The notes beneath the pieces are model-generated. The model was not told the DNA's origin. It worked only from the letters and a program-made list of their open reading frames with translations, and ran no database searches. This document shows positions 15,135-25,541 of a stretch of DNA of 64,000 bases, piece after piece. Origin of the DNA: Xylocopa sonorina (Eukaryota > Arthropoda > Insecta > Hymenoptera > Apidae); NCBI RefSeq assembly GCF_050948175.1, contig NW_027490180.1, forward strand, positions 310,001-374,000, read 5' to 3'. Both the position numbers and the translations under genes were made by a program. Numbering within the stretch: the stretch's first letter is position 1; each line of letters opens with the position of its first letter.

Positions 15135-15725
15135 TTCATGATAAGATATAATATTCATTGCGAAGTGTTATGTATACCTCGTCTACACTTCAAAAGAATG
15201 CAAATGCCACACTTCTTGGCTAGGAAATTGCGTTTCTAGATGTCTACGCATCGAAGCAATAGATTTCTAACTCTTTATAAAACGCGATATCGCATATCAA
15301 TTATAAGTCAAATGATAAGATGTAACTTCAATGCAACGCGTTATGTATATCTCCTCTATACTTCAAATGAATGTAAATGGATCACTTCCTTGCTACGGAA
15401 TATCGTTTCTATATCTGAAGGTTTAGAAGCAATAGAGTTCTAATGCTTCGTAAAACGCGGCTGCGCATCTTACTTCTATATTTCATGATAAGATGTAATA
15501 TTCATAGCATCGCGTTATGTTTATCTGCTTCTGCACATGAATTGAGTGTGAACCCTACACTTTCTTGCCCGGGGATAGCGTTTCTAGATGTCCAGGTGCC
15601 GAAGCATTTAATTTGTCATGCTTCATACACCTCAGTATTGCATTTCATATAAACAGTTCAAAGTAAGTTAGAATGTTGTAAAGCTCTATGCATCGCATTA
15701 TGCTTATCTGCTTTTGTGCTTTATA
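15135..15725 (+). repeat. Eroded edge monomers of array 1
   Basis: Monomers here depart strongly from the consensus. CTCGTATTCAC is replaced by CTTATCTGCTTCT-type sequence, indels shift the phase, and the last recognisable motif (GCATCGCATTATGC) ends near 15725. The homologous eroded edge is seen inverted at about 56508-57110 beside U2, so it was duplicated together with U1. The frames at 15240-15443 and 15443-15652 are repeat translations. Confidence 0.85.
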
Positions 15726-15736
15726 ATGCTCTGGGA

Positions 15737-16273
15737 TGTGAGAAGGTCCTCAACCATCCTTAACTCCCTAAAAAGAAGTCAAAAGTCCAGCGGCCCTGCA
15801 GGTGGGCCATGGGACACCCAAGGGGGCGAGAAGAGGAAATCGCCGAAATCCACTGATCGATGGACTCGAACAATACCGAAGCCTACAGCCCACTCCACCA
15901 AGGAGCCCCGAGGAAGATGCAGGAGACCCGAGGACCACCAGCGAATTCAAGGAACCTGAAGAAGAGAACGTGAGAGCTTATTCGCTAAAGTGTCCCATTT
16001 CTTGTGTCGCATATTGTATATTGTATCTTATATCGTGAAACGAGTTATGATACCCGGTAATTTGCGGCGTGTTGCGTAGTTTCCCGTAGCCCTTGTTAGT
16101 TAAACCCACGTCGAGACCATAAATAAACATGCCGTGACTTCAGTATCTCGCGACCTGAGTGTGTGTACTTGGCTAGGCGTAGTCGAGAAGAGGAGCATTT
16201 CGAAGTTTCAAGGGTTGTTCCGCCCCATGGTTCCCGGGGTCGTGTAGTCTATCCCTTTGCTACTTTTTGAGCA
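15737..16273 (+). mobile_element. Candidate solo LTR of a Gypsy/BEL-type retroelement (U1)
   Basis: The segment begins TGTGAGAAGG right at the edge of the eroded satellite and ends ..TTTGAGCA, two bases before a primer-binding-like motif. TG..CA ends and a length of about 537 bp fit an LTR. It contains ATAAATAAAC (about 16120), which could serve as TATA or polyadenylation signal. The GC-rich part at 15780-15960 has overlapping frames on both strands (78-81 codons) with no recognisable domain. No gag or pol follows, so this would be a remnant. The start is inferred from the satellite boundary and is less certain than the end. Confidence 0.4.
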
Positions 16274-16275
16274 GC

Positions 16276-16290
16276 TGGCCCCCAAGAAAA
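16276..16290 (+). other. Primer-binding-site-like motif (U1)
   Basis: TGGCCCCCAAGAAAA lies two bases after the candidate LTR end. The copy in U2 reads TGGCGCCCAAGAAAA, which begins with TGGCGCC, as in known tRNA primer-binding sites of LTR elements. Copy 1 has a G-to-C change in the core. The matching tRNA was not identified. Confidence 0.4.
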
Positions 16291-16480
16291 GTTGTACGTG
16301 AGCGGGTACCTTGGAACGATAGATCGCTTTAGATTAAAGTACGTTTTACACCTTAAAGCATTTAGATAATTAACCCCTTCGAGCTTCCCTGACTTACTAT
16401 ATATAGGTTTCCGTTACAACTAATAGGAACCATCACTTTACATAGATATATAGAACACACATAGTTTTAAACGTAGAATT
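16291..16480. other. Non-coding stretch of U1 after the LTR-like segment
   Basis: AT-rich sequence with no frame, no recognised element and no gag start despite its position behind a primer-binding-like motif. It is conserved in inverted orientation in U2. Confidence 0.5.
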
Positions 16481-16640
16481 GAGAATTTGAGAACTTACTT
16501 TGAAACGTTAGTAGTGAGGAATTCCATCGGATTTCATAGAAATTCAGAACTTACTTGCTATGAAACATAGGCAGATAAGGGCCATCGCGTTGCTTAGAAC
16601 TTTAGAACTTGCTTACTTCAACAAAGATTTCTATTGGCTT
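16480..16640 (-). repeat. Highly eroded satellite remnant, opposite strand (U1)
   Basis: Two consecutive blocks of about 66 bp, each starting GAACTTACTT, keep the order CTTACT, TGAAACATAG or TGAAACGTTAG, GGCCATCGCG, TTAGAAC. This is the order of the - orientation satellite (CTTATCATGAAACATAG, GCGATATCGCG, AGCATTAGAAC). The edge monomers at 15200-15725 run on the + strand, so this remnant is inverted to its neighbour. The assignment rests on motif order only. Confidence 0.45.
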
Positions 16641-17340
16641 CGTCCGTTCTTTTAGAAGAGTTTTTGATAAACCACATACTTTTCACGCTTCTGATATCTT
16701 TGAAAGTTCGCGAGATGTAATCGTTTAAGTTTTAAAATGATTACTTAGTGTGGATTATTATTTAGTAACTAGCTCATAAACGAGTCTGCATAGGATTTAA
16801 TCCATATGTTTTTAAGCCTGGAATTTATGCAGTTATTTGTTATTCACTTATTGCTCAAACGACAAAGATTCTGACCACTTCAAAATGGTTGACTTTCATC
16901 AATTTTCTTAAAAATTGAAATACTGCCCAACTGCTTGCATTAAAGACTGTAATTAAAGCTTTCGAAACATTTTACCTCCTATAGATGAATTCTGGAATTG
17001 AAATTGAATGTTTGACTTTTCTAACTTCTGCTTAGATATCTTTCTATTGGAATGTTCAAGTATTTTTCATATTCGTAATTATTAAAAATGTTTTACTTGA
17101 TTCTTTAATTTAATATTTAGAATTTTCTGAGAAATATTTTTTATCGTAATGAACTATATAATTGCAATTATAATTCTTTATGAAATAATAATAACAGAAA
17201 AGTATGTATCCATTCGTGTAGTTTTGTAAAGAGTATTTAATCTTACTATCTAAAATGAAACATTGAGATCTGTTTACAATCTAATGGAATTTAATTACCT
17301 TTTGAATCAAATTCACAATGATAATCTTCCATAGTTCAAC
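16641..17340. other. AT-rich spacer of U1, nothing recognised
   Basis: Poly-A/T-rich DNA with many stops in all frames and no clear repeat, RNA gene or element end. The same stretch is found inverted in U2 at about 54880-55560. Confidence 0.5.
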
Positions 17341-17869
17341 AATTTTGTGAGCTGTCCTCAGGAATCCGCAGGTCAGTACTTATAAAATGAACGACACAAA
17401 GAACAGCCTAACCAAACGTATTCGAACCGATTTTTCAATACTAATCTTATCATGTTTAACTTATGCTGCAAACTATTGAAATGCCCTTCGAAAAGTATTT
17501 ATTCACAGTGAAGTAAACGGTAAGTATTACGCCTTCCACCACTGTTTACAATACGTATGTTTCATTTACTATCAAAACCGTGAGTATTATCGCCTTTCTT
17601 TACTTTTTGTAACCTTCAATGCCTTCATGTTACTGATCGTTAAACTTGCTTTAAAATGCTCTATCATATTGCGGAAGAATGGACATACCAATTCATTTTA
17701 AAAAATGAAGGTAACCTTCATATGTCCAACATAACTCCACTTACAAAAAAACTATTTTCATCAACGGATGTCCCCTTTGTACTATGCAATTTTATACTAG
17801 CAAAAACTTCTATGAAACTTATAGTTTCGTGGATATCTGAGGTGCTAATTATTACTGCCCCACCCTGTA
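17341..17869 (-). mobile_element. Tc1/mariner-like DNA transposon end fragment (U1)
   Basis: Read on the minus strand, the sequence starts TACAGGGTGGGGCAGTAAT. This resembles the CAGGGTG-type termini common in insect Tc1/mariner and related elements. It lies within a TATA context compatible with a TA target site. The inner part holds the short palindrome GAAGGTAACCTTC near 17710. No opposite terminus and no transposase motif were found, so this is one end of a truncated or non-autonomous element, and its inner limit is a guess. A frame of 82 codons (17656-17904, +) crosses this terminus into the downstream gene fragment and is not a real gene. Confidence 0.4.
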
Positions 17870-17949
17870 TATTGTTATGGATGTGTCCAACAAGGCAACG
17901 ATGAACAGAGTTATATTTAATATTATGATGTTTATTATTTTACTTGTAG

Positions 17950-18397
17950 TATATTTGTTTTTCTGGAATTTTGCCAAAAAACAATGTTCACGATGTCGAC
18001 AGATGAATATATTTGCCTTAGAATTACAAGAGCCAACAATTTCGAAAGTAGAATATTACTTTACTTCGCTAACCGAATCATTGCAAACGTTAAGTAAAGT
18101 GCGTGGCTTTCAAAACAGTCAGATGCAAATTACGATACAACGTTTCCAAGAAATGGTACGTGCCACTGTTTTTTAATTACCGTTTATTTAATCAAAGGAA
18201 ATTTAATTGCAATATCCGCAAAATTTGTGGACAAAAAGTTATTGTAATTTTATGCAACATATATGATGGTGATAAAGGATAAGTATACGGAACTGAAAAT
18301 GGAAAGTAGCGAGCAGAAAAAGAAACTGATGGAGCTACAAAGTAGATTGATACATCCGTCAAATAATGATTCTAGGTTAATAAAATCTGTTAATTAA
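17950..18397 (+). pseudogene. Fragment of a Zip3/RNF212-like meiotic RING protein gene, copy 1
   Basis: Two exons fit. Exon A (17950-18155) follows an acceptor, TTTTACTTGTAG, and ends at a good donor, ATG|GTACGT. A 122-base intron ends at GATAAAG, and exon B (18278-18397) continues in frame to a TAA. Exon A starts with CSRCRQMN, which would be the last zinc-binding C-x2-C pair of a RING finger. It continues with EPTISKVEYYFTSLTESL and FQNSQMQITIQRFQEM; exon B adds a charged coiled-coil stretch (KYTELKMESSEQKKKLMELQ). This layout resembles RNF212/Zip3/Vilya-type SUMO or ubiquitin ligases that control meiotic crossovers, where a RING is followed by a coiled coil. No intact RING can be found upstream: MDVSNKATMNRV at 17877 lacks the cysteines. 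Exon B is cut short by a TAA that the U2 copy does not have. The family call is from recall of motifs, not from a search. Confidence 0.45.
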
Positions 18398-18805
18398 GGA
18401 ACAATTGCAAAAATCAAGTATAATCAATATTACTTCTGCTCAAAGGCTATAATAGAATTGGACCGAAATGGGTACAAAACAGGCAATTATATCTATACGT
18501 TCTATTCTATGCAAAGGCAAATATTTCAAAGAGAAAAGATGTGTTACTTACAAATTACTTATGTTCCTAGATATCTCACTAATTTAGGCTTCTTGTCTTG
18601 CAGAACTTATCATTCATGTAACATGTAAAGGGGTCCAAAAATAGTAAAAGATTTTTATATTTCATAGCCTCACTTGATACGTCGATTGGATCACGTAAAA
18701 TATCGGACATTAATTGCATCTACATCTTCAGACCTTAAATATATAATTGCAACAACATATTTAATAGCGTTTTAATAACATTTTTCTAATTGTTTATATC
18801 TATGT
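18398..18805. other. Decayed downstream part of the gene fragment (U1)
   Basis: This sequence stays open in the U2 copy as the C-terminal part of exon B but is interrupted here by the TAA at 18395. The rest, from about 18630, is AT-rich and non-coding in both copies. Confidence 0.5.
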
Positions 18806-19081
18806 CTAATAAATATATATTAATCGAATAAGTTGCTTTACCAAAGAATAAAAGTATCTGAGGCTTACAAATCGGAGCATTACATTACAAACGTGCATCA
18901 CATATATAATATTACATGTAACAAAAGATGAAGACCAAAAAGATCGTACATAAGTTGAATCCACAATGCGGTCATAGAGATACAGAAACGGCAAAAATTC
19001 CAAACAATAATTTAAAAAATTCAAAAAGGGGGGAGTGAAAATCCATCTCCTTGACGATGATAAGGAACAAGTCTGCCTCAT
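18806..19081 (-). CDS. Conserved 91-codon frame, unknown function (U1)
   Basis: The frame opens MRQTCSLSSSRRWIFTPPFL and is rich in F, L and Y, with a possible hydrophobic segment in the middle. An equally long frame lies inverted in U2 at 53097-53372. The two proteins differ at only about two residues, and two further nucleotide changes (codons in SSSR and in IFTP) are silent in this frame but would alter residues in the neighbouring frame. That hints at past or present constraint, but the numbers are very small. The ATG sits on the outer end of the neighbouring long-inverted-repeat element. The family is not recognised; it could be a transposon gene remnant or chance. Confidence 0.3.
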   Translation of the reverse strand: MRQTCSLSSSRRWIFTPPFLNFLNYCLEFLPFLYLYDRIVDSTYVRSFWSSSFVTCNIIYVMHVCNVMLRFVSLRYFYSLVKQLIRLIYIY

Positions 19082-20109
19082 GCACTACAATATCCCAAAC
19101 AGCCAGCGATTGGCACGCCAATGACAACGGATGGAACGAATTCCGTGACAGAACTGTGCTAACAAAGTGCTCCTACTCAGCTTTCGAAATGGCATACTGT
19201 TAGTACTGGGGCGGCATTCGTATCACGGCACTATTAAAGCACCGAGATATAGCACACGGGCTACACGGCCGTGACAATGACACTATCAGCTCACCATAGC
19301 TACACGCGTGGCTGTGGCGTAGGCTGACATTTACTAATGGGGAAGCTGTTTCCATAAAAATTATAAGCAAATATGAAAAATGACTATACTGTGCAATTTA
19401 TTTATTTTGATTCCAATATAGATACACCGGCACAAAACAAAGATATAAGAACTCGATTTTATTATTTTCTATAAACTAGCTCGATAGGGCGATTTTTTCA
19501 ATAAAGTCGATAATTACATTACCATAAAAATATATACACTTATTTAATATATATTTTCTTCAATTTATTGTTACAAATTCATGCAATTGAGGGTTACATT
19601 ATATACGATGACAGCATGTTATTTCAAAAATTACACAAGGCGAAGTTAGGGACGCAACAGCATGAATTTTTATTTTATAATTGATATTTTTTTATAAATA
19701 ATATTTTTAGTCTATGATGGATTGAAAGAAATATATACGACTCGCTCAATAACTATAAATATAGGAAAACGACCATCAAAATGTCTATCAATACTCATAT
19801 GCTGAACATCTACTGACATCTAACGGTTCTAATTTGTATGAAAGCACAGGTTCCCCATTGCCAAATGTGATCCTGCGTCATTGCTGAGGAGATTCATGAA
19901 TGGAGCGATGATACGCGTGTCACCATGGTGCTGGTTCTGCGCGATTCGCTTGTCTAGAACGTACTGGTAACACGTTCTGGCATTTTAGTCAACGAATCCG
20001 GTCACAGATGACTACGAATCAGTTGACACTCCTCGGAAGTGGCAATATAGTGCCGGCATGGTGTCGCTACCATCTTGCCGTTTGTTATCTGGGATGCTTC
20101 CTAGTGCAT
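19080..20109. mobile_element. Element of about 1.03 kb with long imperfect terminal inverted repeats (U1)
   Basis: The two sides match as inverted repeats at many ordered points: ATGCACTA at the outer ends, then ATCCCA, then ACCAT..ACACGCGT, then CG(T/C)AGG(C/A)T(G/C)ACATTT, then AATGGGGAA(G/C)CTGT and CATA..AAATTA at the inner edge (about 19338-19375 and 19830-19859). Arms are about 280 bp, with indels including one of roughly 35 bp. The core of about 450 bp is AT-rich without a transposase-like frame. This fits a fold-back or MITE-type element. Target-site duplications were not clear. The U2 copy is at 52111-53098. Confidence 0.55.
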
Positions 20110-20193
20110 TATTCGGAATCGAGTTTGAACACATAGCTACTTAATCGCAAATTTGTATGTACTGTGACGTAGTGAAGTCACAAGGCTCGCTCA

Positions 20194-20205
20194 CCCCCCC
20201 CCCCC
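20194..20205. repeat. Poly-C run (12 C)
   Basis: A homopolymer of 12 cytosines within the LTR-like segment. It is prone to length error and breaks any frame crossing it. Confidence 0.95.
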
Positions 20206-20315
20206 TGCTTCGGTTAGACAAGCTCACAGATCACCACCCATGCGAGAAGCGCGACACGGACCATCGCGACAGCTGTATTTGCGAGGAGCGTGAAATACAC
20301 GATGGTAGAACCTTC

Positions 20316-20347
20316 CACACACACACACACACCCCCCCCCCCCCCCC
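20316..20347. repeat. (CA)n microsatellite joined to a poly-C run (16 C)
   Basis: About eight CA dinucleotides at 20316-20331 run straight into 16 cytosines at 20332-20347. The exact length in the genome is uncertain for sequencing reasons. Confidence 0.95.
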
Positions 20348-23300
20348 GTTCGCTTCACTCTCTCCGTTCTACGGATTAGACTGGCGAGCTGATGGAAGAA
20401 GCGACCCATAAGACGCCTCTTCGGCGGATAATAAGACCGCAGGTTCGCGGAAGGGATGTGCGCCGAGGTAGCGTGACGGGCTCGACGGTGGAGGAGTCGG
20501 GAAGTGAACAAGAAGAGACCCTGAAGCCCGAAGGATAGGATCCAGAGCTCTGCAACGATAAGACCGCTGCCATAGTCCATGGAGACAAACAGGATGGTTC
20601 TCGGGTCTGAGAAGGACCTCTACCCCTCCCCATTAGAACTCTATTGCTTCGATACCTAGATATCTGGAAACGCTATTCCCTAGCAAGGAAGTGTTGCATT
20701 TACATTCTTTTGACGTGTAGACGAGAGTACATGACACTTCGCAATGAATATTATATCTTATCATGAAAAATAGAAATGAGGTGCGATATCGCGTTTTAAG
20801 AAGCACTAGAACTCTATTGCTACGATAGGTAGTCATCTGCAAGCGCTATTTCCAAGCAAGGAAGTGTCGCATTTACTTTCTTTTGAAGTGTAGACGAGAA
20901 TACACAACACTGCACAATGAATATTATATCTTATCATGAATCATAGAAATGAGATGCAATATCGCGATATAAGAAGCTTTAGAACTCTATTGCTTCGATA
21001 CGTAGACATCTGCAAACGCTACTTCCTAGCAAGGAAGTGTCGCATTTACATTCTTTTGAAGCGAATACGAGGTATACATAACACTTCGCAATGAATATTA
21101 TATCTCAACATGAAACATAGATATGAGATGCGATATCGCGATATATGAAGCATTATAACTCTATTGCTTCGATACGTAGACATCTGCAAACGCTATTTCC
21201 TAGAAAGGAAGTGCCGCATTTACAATCATTTGAAGTGTATTCGAGGGATACATATCACTCCACAATGCATATTATATCTTATCATGAAACATAGAAATGA
21301 GATGCGATATCGAGATATATGAAGCATTATAACTCTATTGCTTCGATATGTAGACATCTGCAAACGCTATTTCCTAGCATGGAAGTGTCGGATTTACATT
21401 CATTTGAAGCGAATGCGAGGTATACATAACACTTCGCAATGAATACTATATCTTATCATGAACCATAGGTATGAGATACGATATCCCGTTTCAAGAAGCA
21501 TGAGAAATCTATTGCTTCGATACGTAGCCATCTGCAAACGCTATTTCCTAGCAAGGAAGTGTTGCATTTACATTCTTTTGATTTGTAGACGAGAATACAT
21601 GACACTTCGCAATGAATATTGTATCTTATGGTGAAACACAGAAGTGACATGCAATATCGGGTTTTAACAAGCATTAGAACTCTATTGCTACTATACGTAG
21701 ACATTTGCAAACGCTATTTCCTAGCATGGAAGTGTCGGATTTACATTCTTTTTAGGCGAATGCGAGGTATACATAATACTTCGCAATGAATATTATATCT
21801 TATCATAAAACATAGGAATGAGATACGATATCCCGTTTTAAGAAGCATGAGAACTCTAATGCTACGATACGTAGCCATCTGCAAACGCTATTTCCTCGCA
21901 AGGAAGTGTCGCATCTACATTCTTTTGATGTGAGTACGAGGAATACATGACACTTCGACCTGAATATTATATCTTATCATGAAACATAGAAATGAGATGC
22001 GATATCGCGATTTAAGATGCATTAGAACTCTATTGCTTCGATACGTGGACACCAGCAAACGCTATTTCCCATCAAGGAAGTGCCGCATTTACAATCATTT
22101 GAAGTGTATTCGAGGTATACTTGACATTTCGCAATGAATATTATATCTTATCACGTAACGTAGAAATGAAATGCGATATCTCGTTTTAGGAAGCATTAGG
22201 ACTCTTTTGCTACGATACGTAGAAATCTGCAAACGCTACTTCCTAGCAAGGAAGATTCGCATTTACATTCTTTTGAAGTGAATACGAGGTATACAAGACA
22301 CTTCGTAATGAATATTATAACTTATCATGAAACATAGAAGAGAGATGCGATATCGCGTTTTAAGAAGCATTAGAACTCTATGGCCTCGATGCGGAGACAT
22401 CTGCAAACGCTATTTCCTAGCATGGAAGTGTCGCACATACATTCTTTTGAAGTGAATACGAGGTGTGTATGACACTTCGCAATGAATATTGTATCTTATC
22501 ATGAAACATAGAAGTGAGATGCGATATCGCGTTTCAAGAAGCATTAGAACTCTATTGCTACGATACGTAGACATCTGAATACGCTATTTCCTAGCAAGGA
22601 AGTGTCGCATTTACATTCGTTTGGTAGTGAATACGAGGTATACTTGACATTTCGCAATGAATATTATATCTTATCACGTAACATAGAAATGAAATGCGAT
22701 ATCTCGTTTTAGGAAGCATTAGGACTCTTTTGCTACGATACGTAGAAATCTGCAAACGCTATTTCCTAGCAAGGAAGATTCGCATTTACATTCTTTTGAA
22801 GTGAATACGAGGTATACATGACACTTCGCAATGAACATTATATCTTATCATGAAACACAGAAGTGAGATGCGATATCGCGTTTTAACAAGCATTAGAACC
22901 TTATTGCCTCGATGCGGAGATATCTACAAACGCTATTTCCTAGCATGGAAGTGTCGCATTTACATTCTTTTGAAGTGAATTCGAGGTATACATGACACTT
23001 CGGAATGAATATTATAACTTATCACGAAACATAGAAATGAGATGCGATATCGCGATCTAAGAAGCATTAGAATTCTATTGCTACGATATGTAGGCATCTG
23101 CAAACGCTATTTCCTTGCAAGGAAGTGTCGCATTTACATTCTTTTGAAGTGAATACGAGGTATACATGACACTTCGCAATGAATATTATATCTTATCACG
23201 AAACGTAGAAATGAAATGCGACATCTCGTTTTAAGAAGCATTAGGACTCTTTTGCTACGATACGTAGACATCTGCAAACGATATTCCCAAGGATGGAAAC

Positions 23301-25541
23301 GTCGCATTTACATTCTTTTGAAGTGAATAAGGAGGTTTACATGACACTTCGCAATGAATATTATATCTTATCACGAAACATATAAATGAGATGCGATATC
23401 GCGATTTAAGTAGCATTTGAACTCTATTGCTACGATACGTAGACATCTGCAAACGCTATTTCCCAGCAAGCAACAATCGCATTTTCATTCTTTTGAAGTG
23501 AATACGACGTACACAAGACACTTCGTAATGAATATTATACCTAATCATGAAACATAGAAGAGAGATGCGATATCGCGTTTTCAGAAGTATTAGAACTCTA
23601 TGGCCTCGATGCGGAGACATCTGCAGACGCTATTTCCTAGCATGGAAGTGTCGCGCTTACATTCTTCTGAAGTGAATACGAGGTATACATGACACTTCGC
23701 AATGAATATTATATCTTATCACGAAACATATAAATGAGATGCGATATCGCGATTTAAGTAGCCTTAGAACGCTATTGCTACGATACGTAGACATCTGCAA
23801 ACGCTATTTCCTAGCATGTAAGTGTCGCATTTACATTCTTCTGAAGTGAATACGAGGTATACATGACACTTCGCAATGAATATTACATCTTATCATGAAA
23901 CATAGAAGTGAGAAGCGATATCGCGTTTTAAGAAGCATTAGAACTCTATTGCTACGATACGTAGACATCTGCAAACGCTATTTGCTAGCATGTAAGTGTC
24001 GCATTTACATTCTTTTGAAGTGTAGACGAGAATACATGGCACTTCGCAATGAATATTATATCTTATCTTGAAACACAGAAGTAAGATGCGATATCGGGTT
24101 CTAACTAGCATTAGAACTCTATTGCTACGATACGTAGACACCTGCAAACGCTATTTCCTAGCAAGGAAGTGTCGCATTTACATTCATCTGAAGTGTGTCC
24201 GAGGTATACATAACACTTCGCAGTGAATATTGTATCTTATCATGAAACATAGAAATGAGATGCGATATCGCGATATATGAAGCATTAGAACTCTATTGCT
24301 TCGATACGTAGACATCTGCAAACGCTATTTCCTAGCATGGAAGTGTCGGATTTACACTCTTTTGAAGGGAATACGAGTTATACATGACACTTCGCAATGA
24401 ACATTAAATCTTATCACGAAACATAGAAATGAGATGCGATATCGGGATTTAAGATGCATTAGAACACTATTGCTTCGATACTAGATATCTGGAAACACTA
24501 ATTCCTAGCAAGGAACTGTCGCATTCACATTCATTTGAGGTATAGACGAGATATACATAACACTGCACAATGAATATTATATCTTATCATGAAACTATGT
24601 AATGTGATGCGATATCGCGATTTAAGAAGCATTAGATCACTATTGCTTCGATACGTAGACATCCGCAAACGCTATTTCCTAGCAAGGAAGTGTCGCATTT
24701 TCGTTCATTTGAAGTGTATGCGAGGTATACATGAACCTTCGCAGTGAATATTATATATTATTATGAAACATAGAAATGAGAAGCGATATGGTGATTTAAG
24801 AAGCATTAGATCCCTATTGCTACGATACGTAGACATCTGCAAACGCTACTTCCTAGCAAGGAAGTGTCGCACTTACATTCTTTTGAAAGGAATACGAGGT
24901 GTACATGACACTTCGCAATGAATACTATATCTTATCATAAAACGTAGAAATGAGATGCGATATCGCTATTTAAGAAGCTTTGGAACTCTATTGCATCGAT
25001 ACTAGATATCTGCAAACGCTATTTCCAAGCAAGGAAGTGTCGCATTTACATTCTTTTGAAGTGAATACGAGGTATTCATAACACTGCACAATGAATATTA
25101 TATCTTATCGTGAAACATAGAAATGAAATGCGATATCGCGAATTAAGAAGCTTTAGAACTCTATTGCTTCGATACTAGATATCTGCAAATACTACTTCCT
25201 AGCAAGGAACTGTCGCATTTACATTCATTTAAAGTGTATGCGAGGTATACACGACACTTCGCAGTGAATATTATATATTATCATGAAACATATGAGATGC
25301 GATATCGCGATTTAAGAAGCATTAGAACACTATTGCTTCGATACTAGATATCTGCAAACACTACTTCCTAGCAAGGAACTGTCGCATTCACATTCATTTG
25401 AAGTTAATGCGAGGTATACATGACACTTCGCAATGAATATTGTATATTATCATGAAACATAGATATGAGGTGCGATATCGCGATTTAAGAAGCATTAGAA
25501 CACTATTGCTTCGAAATGTAGACATCTGCAAACGCTATTTC

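Larger units (their letters stand above)
1..15725 (+). repeat. Satellite array 1, 174-bp monomer, + orientation
   Basis: About 90 head-to-tail monomers. The + orientation is defined here by the order TGCGACACTTCC, GCTAGGAAATAGCG, CTACGTATCGTAG, GCGATATCGC, GATAAGATATAATATTC, GCGAAGTGTCATG, ACTTCAAAAGAATG. The 174-bp spacing was measured directly between equivalent points, for example 11167 and 11341. GC is about 36% and the consensus has about 9 CpG per monomer. Monomers differ by point changes and 1-3 bp indels, with a few longer duplications listed separately. The array runs off the left edge, so its true length is unknown. The last 500-600 bp are strongly eroded. No protein-coding gene is supported inside; the open frames here are translations of the repeat. 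Confidence 0.97.
15737..20162 (+). repeat. Inverted segmental duplication U, copy 1 (U1)
   Basis: This non-satellite block of about 4.4 kb is present in reverse complement at 52059-56495. Order and content match end to end: LTR-like segment, eroded satellite, transposon terminus, two-exon gene fragment, 91-codon frame, long-inverted-repeat element. Differences are scattered substitutions plus several indels. By eye the identity is about nine-tenths or higher. Homology ends abruptly at ATTTGTATGTAC, after which copy 1 continues into an LTR-like sequence and copy 2 into single-copy DNA. Confidence 0.92.
20163..20631 (+). mobile_element. LTR-like GC-rich segment between U1 and array 2
   Basis: It begins TGTGACGTAGTG exactly where homology to U2 stops and ends at the first base of array 2. 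A TG start, a GC-rich body and a length of about 430-470 bp suggest a retroelement LTR or fragment. A possible CA end lies at about 20591 (GGAGACAAACA). The overlapping frames of 60-118 codons on both strands are interrupted by homopolymer runs and show no known domain. No copy is present beside U2, so it arrived after the U duplication or was lost there. Confidence 0.35.

Noticed and set aside
1..15725. CRISPR-like or gene-cluster reading of the periodic sequence
   Set aside because: The whole 174-bp unit repeats without distinct spacers, and variation is spread over the monomer. It is satellite DNA, not a CRISPR array.
15714..16038. Basic 60-81 codon frames in the LTR-like part of U1
   Set aside because: Frames on both strands overlap and are disrupted by indels in U2. 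More likely GC-rich LTR sequence than genes.
17656..17904. 82-codon frame with hydrophobic end, conserved in U2 as 54274-54522
   Set aside because: It runs through a mariner-like terminus and into the gene fragment in a different frame. Conservation is explained by the U duplication.
20224..20580. 118-codon minus-strand frame
   Set aside because: It crosses a (CA)n and 16-C run translated as a G/V/C repeat and overlaps other frames in GC-rich DNA. No domain, and frame length depends on homopolymer length.
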